This document shows positions 13,545 to 13,708 of a stretch of 13,708 nucleotides of DNA, one piece after another. How positions within the stretch are numbered: position 1 is the stretch's first letter; every line of letters starts with the position of its first letter. A program made the position numbers and the translations under genes. Where the stretch lies: positions 1 to 13,708 of the forward strand of contig CAYRQT010000050.1 of the NCBI GenBank assembly GCA_964426655.1, given 5' to 3'. A model generated the notes under the pieces. The model was given only the letters and a program-made list of their open reading frames with translations, searched no databases and was not told where the DNA came from. This stretch comes from RGIG8306 sp964426655. Its GTDB lineage: Bacteria > Bacillota > Clostridia > Lachnospirales > Lachnospiraceae.

Positions 13545-13555
13545 ACCCTTTGCGT

Positions 13556-13629
13556 CGAGGTGTGGCTCAGCTTGGTAGAGCGCTGCGTTCGGGACGCAGA
13601 GGTCGTGGGTTCGAATCCCGTCGCCTCGA
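13556..13629 (+). tRNA. tRNA-Pro (anticodon CGG)
   Basis: A 74-nt cloverleaf. The acceptor stem is CGAGGTG with CGCCTCG (one G-U pair), discriminator A13629. The D arm is GGCTCAGCTTGGTAGAGC. The anticodon stem CTGCG/CGCAG has loop TTCGGGA, so the anticodon is CGG (13590-13592), reading codon CCG. The T arm is GTGGG-TTCGAAT-CCCGT. CCA is not encoded, since T-rich sequence follows directly, so it must be added after transcription. Confidence 0.96.
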
Positions 13630-13656
13630 TTTTTCCTCGATAATCCGAAATCATAT

Positions 13657-13708
13657 GGCTCGTTGGTCAAGCGGTTAAGACGCCGCCCTCTCACGGCGGA
13701 AACAGGGG
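13657..13708 (+). tRNA. tRNA-Glu (anticodon CTC), cut by the right edge
   Basis: The 5' portion of a tRNA. The acceptor strand begins GGCTCGT at 13657, and the D arm is GGTCAAGCGGTTAAGAC. The anticodon stem CCGCC/GGCGG has loop CTCTCAC, giving anticodon CTC for codon GAG. The sequence closely matches bacterial tRNA-Glu. The T arm and 3' acceptor strand lie beyond the window. It follows tRNA-Pro by 27 nt and probably shares its promoter. Confidence 0.9.

Noticed and set aside
13503..13694. Minus-strand open frame with GDGIRTHDLCVPNAALYQ
   Set aside because: This is the well-known spurious translation of the strand opposite a tRNA gene; it covers tRNA-Pro and its promoter and is not a protein gene.

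Overview
This window looks like core chromosome of a low-to-mid GC Firmicute, most likely class Clostridia and plausibly Lachnospiraceae. The grounds are the rimP-nusA-ylxR-ylxQ-infB operon, Shine-Dalgarno sites of the GGAGG type, sigma-A style promoters, a lipoteichoic-acid-synthase-like polymerase, a clostridial-type PyrI, and tRNA genes without encoded CCA. Family-level placement is inference. I see no phage, insertion sequence, CRISPR array or toxin-antitoxin module. Almost every base is explained by housekeeping genes and their signals, so the window is mostly ordinary. The points worth a second look concern regulation, domain architecture and gene order.

Layout. Positions 1-2932 (minus strand) hold the translation/transcription operon, read right to left: rimP, nusA, ylxR (rnpM), ylxQ and the 5' third or so of infB, which runs off the left edge. 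A promoter and an 11-bp hairpin precede rimP. Divergent from it, 3206-4612 (plus) encodes a COG2509-type FAD-dependent dehydrogenase with tandem dyads at its promoter. A bidirectional terminator separates it from purH (minus, 4688-6238). purH diverges from pyrB (plus, 6399-7319), which has its own terminator. An S66 family LD-carboxypeptidase/MccF-like gene (minus, 7338-8358) lies between pyrB and pyrI (plus, 8440-8859), so the two subunits of aspartate carbamoyltransferase are encoded on the same strand but 1.1 kb apart. A minus-strand membrane sulfatase-fold polymerase of the LtaS type (8865-11255) ends 5 bp from pyrI. A DAHP synthase gene (11415-12443) follows on plus behind a consensus promoter, then uppP (minus, 12575-13414). 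The right edge has tRNA-Pro(CGG) and the first part of tRNA-Glu(CTC), driven by a consensus promoter.

How the genes fit together. The left block supports ribosome maturation, transcription elongation and translation initiation. The middle supplies purines (last two steps to IMP) and pyrimidines (committed step, catalytic plus regulatory subunits). The right block combines aromatic biosynthesis entry with cell-envelope functions: undecaprenyl phosphate recycling, anionic polymer synthesis and muropeptide or peptide trimming.

Quality note. Two runs of exactly 10 N (6538-6547 and 7651-7660) are scaffold placeholders. The first hides the carbamoyl-phosphate motif of PyrB. The second makes the S66 gene look frameshifted, although the sequence on each side is one protein in two frames. 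Gene order across these joins depends on the scaffolding, but both broken genes read continuously across them.
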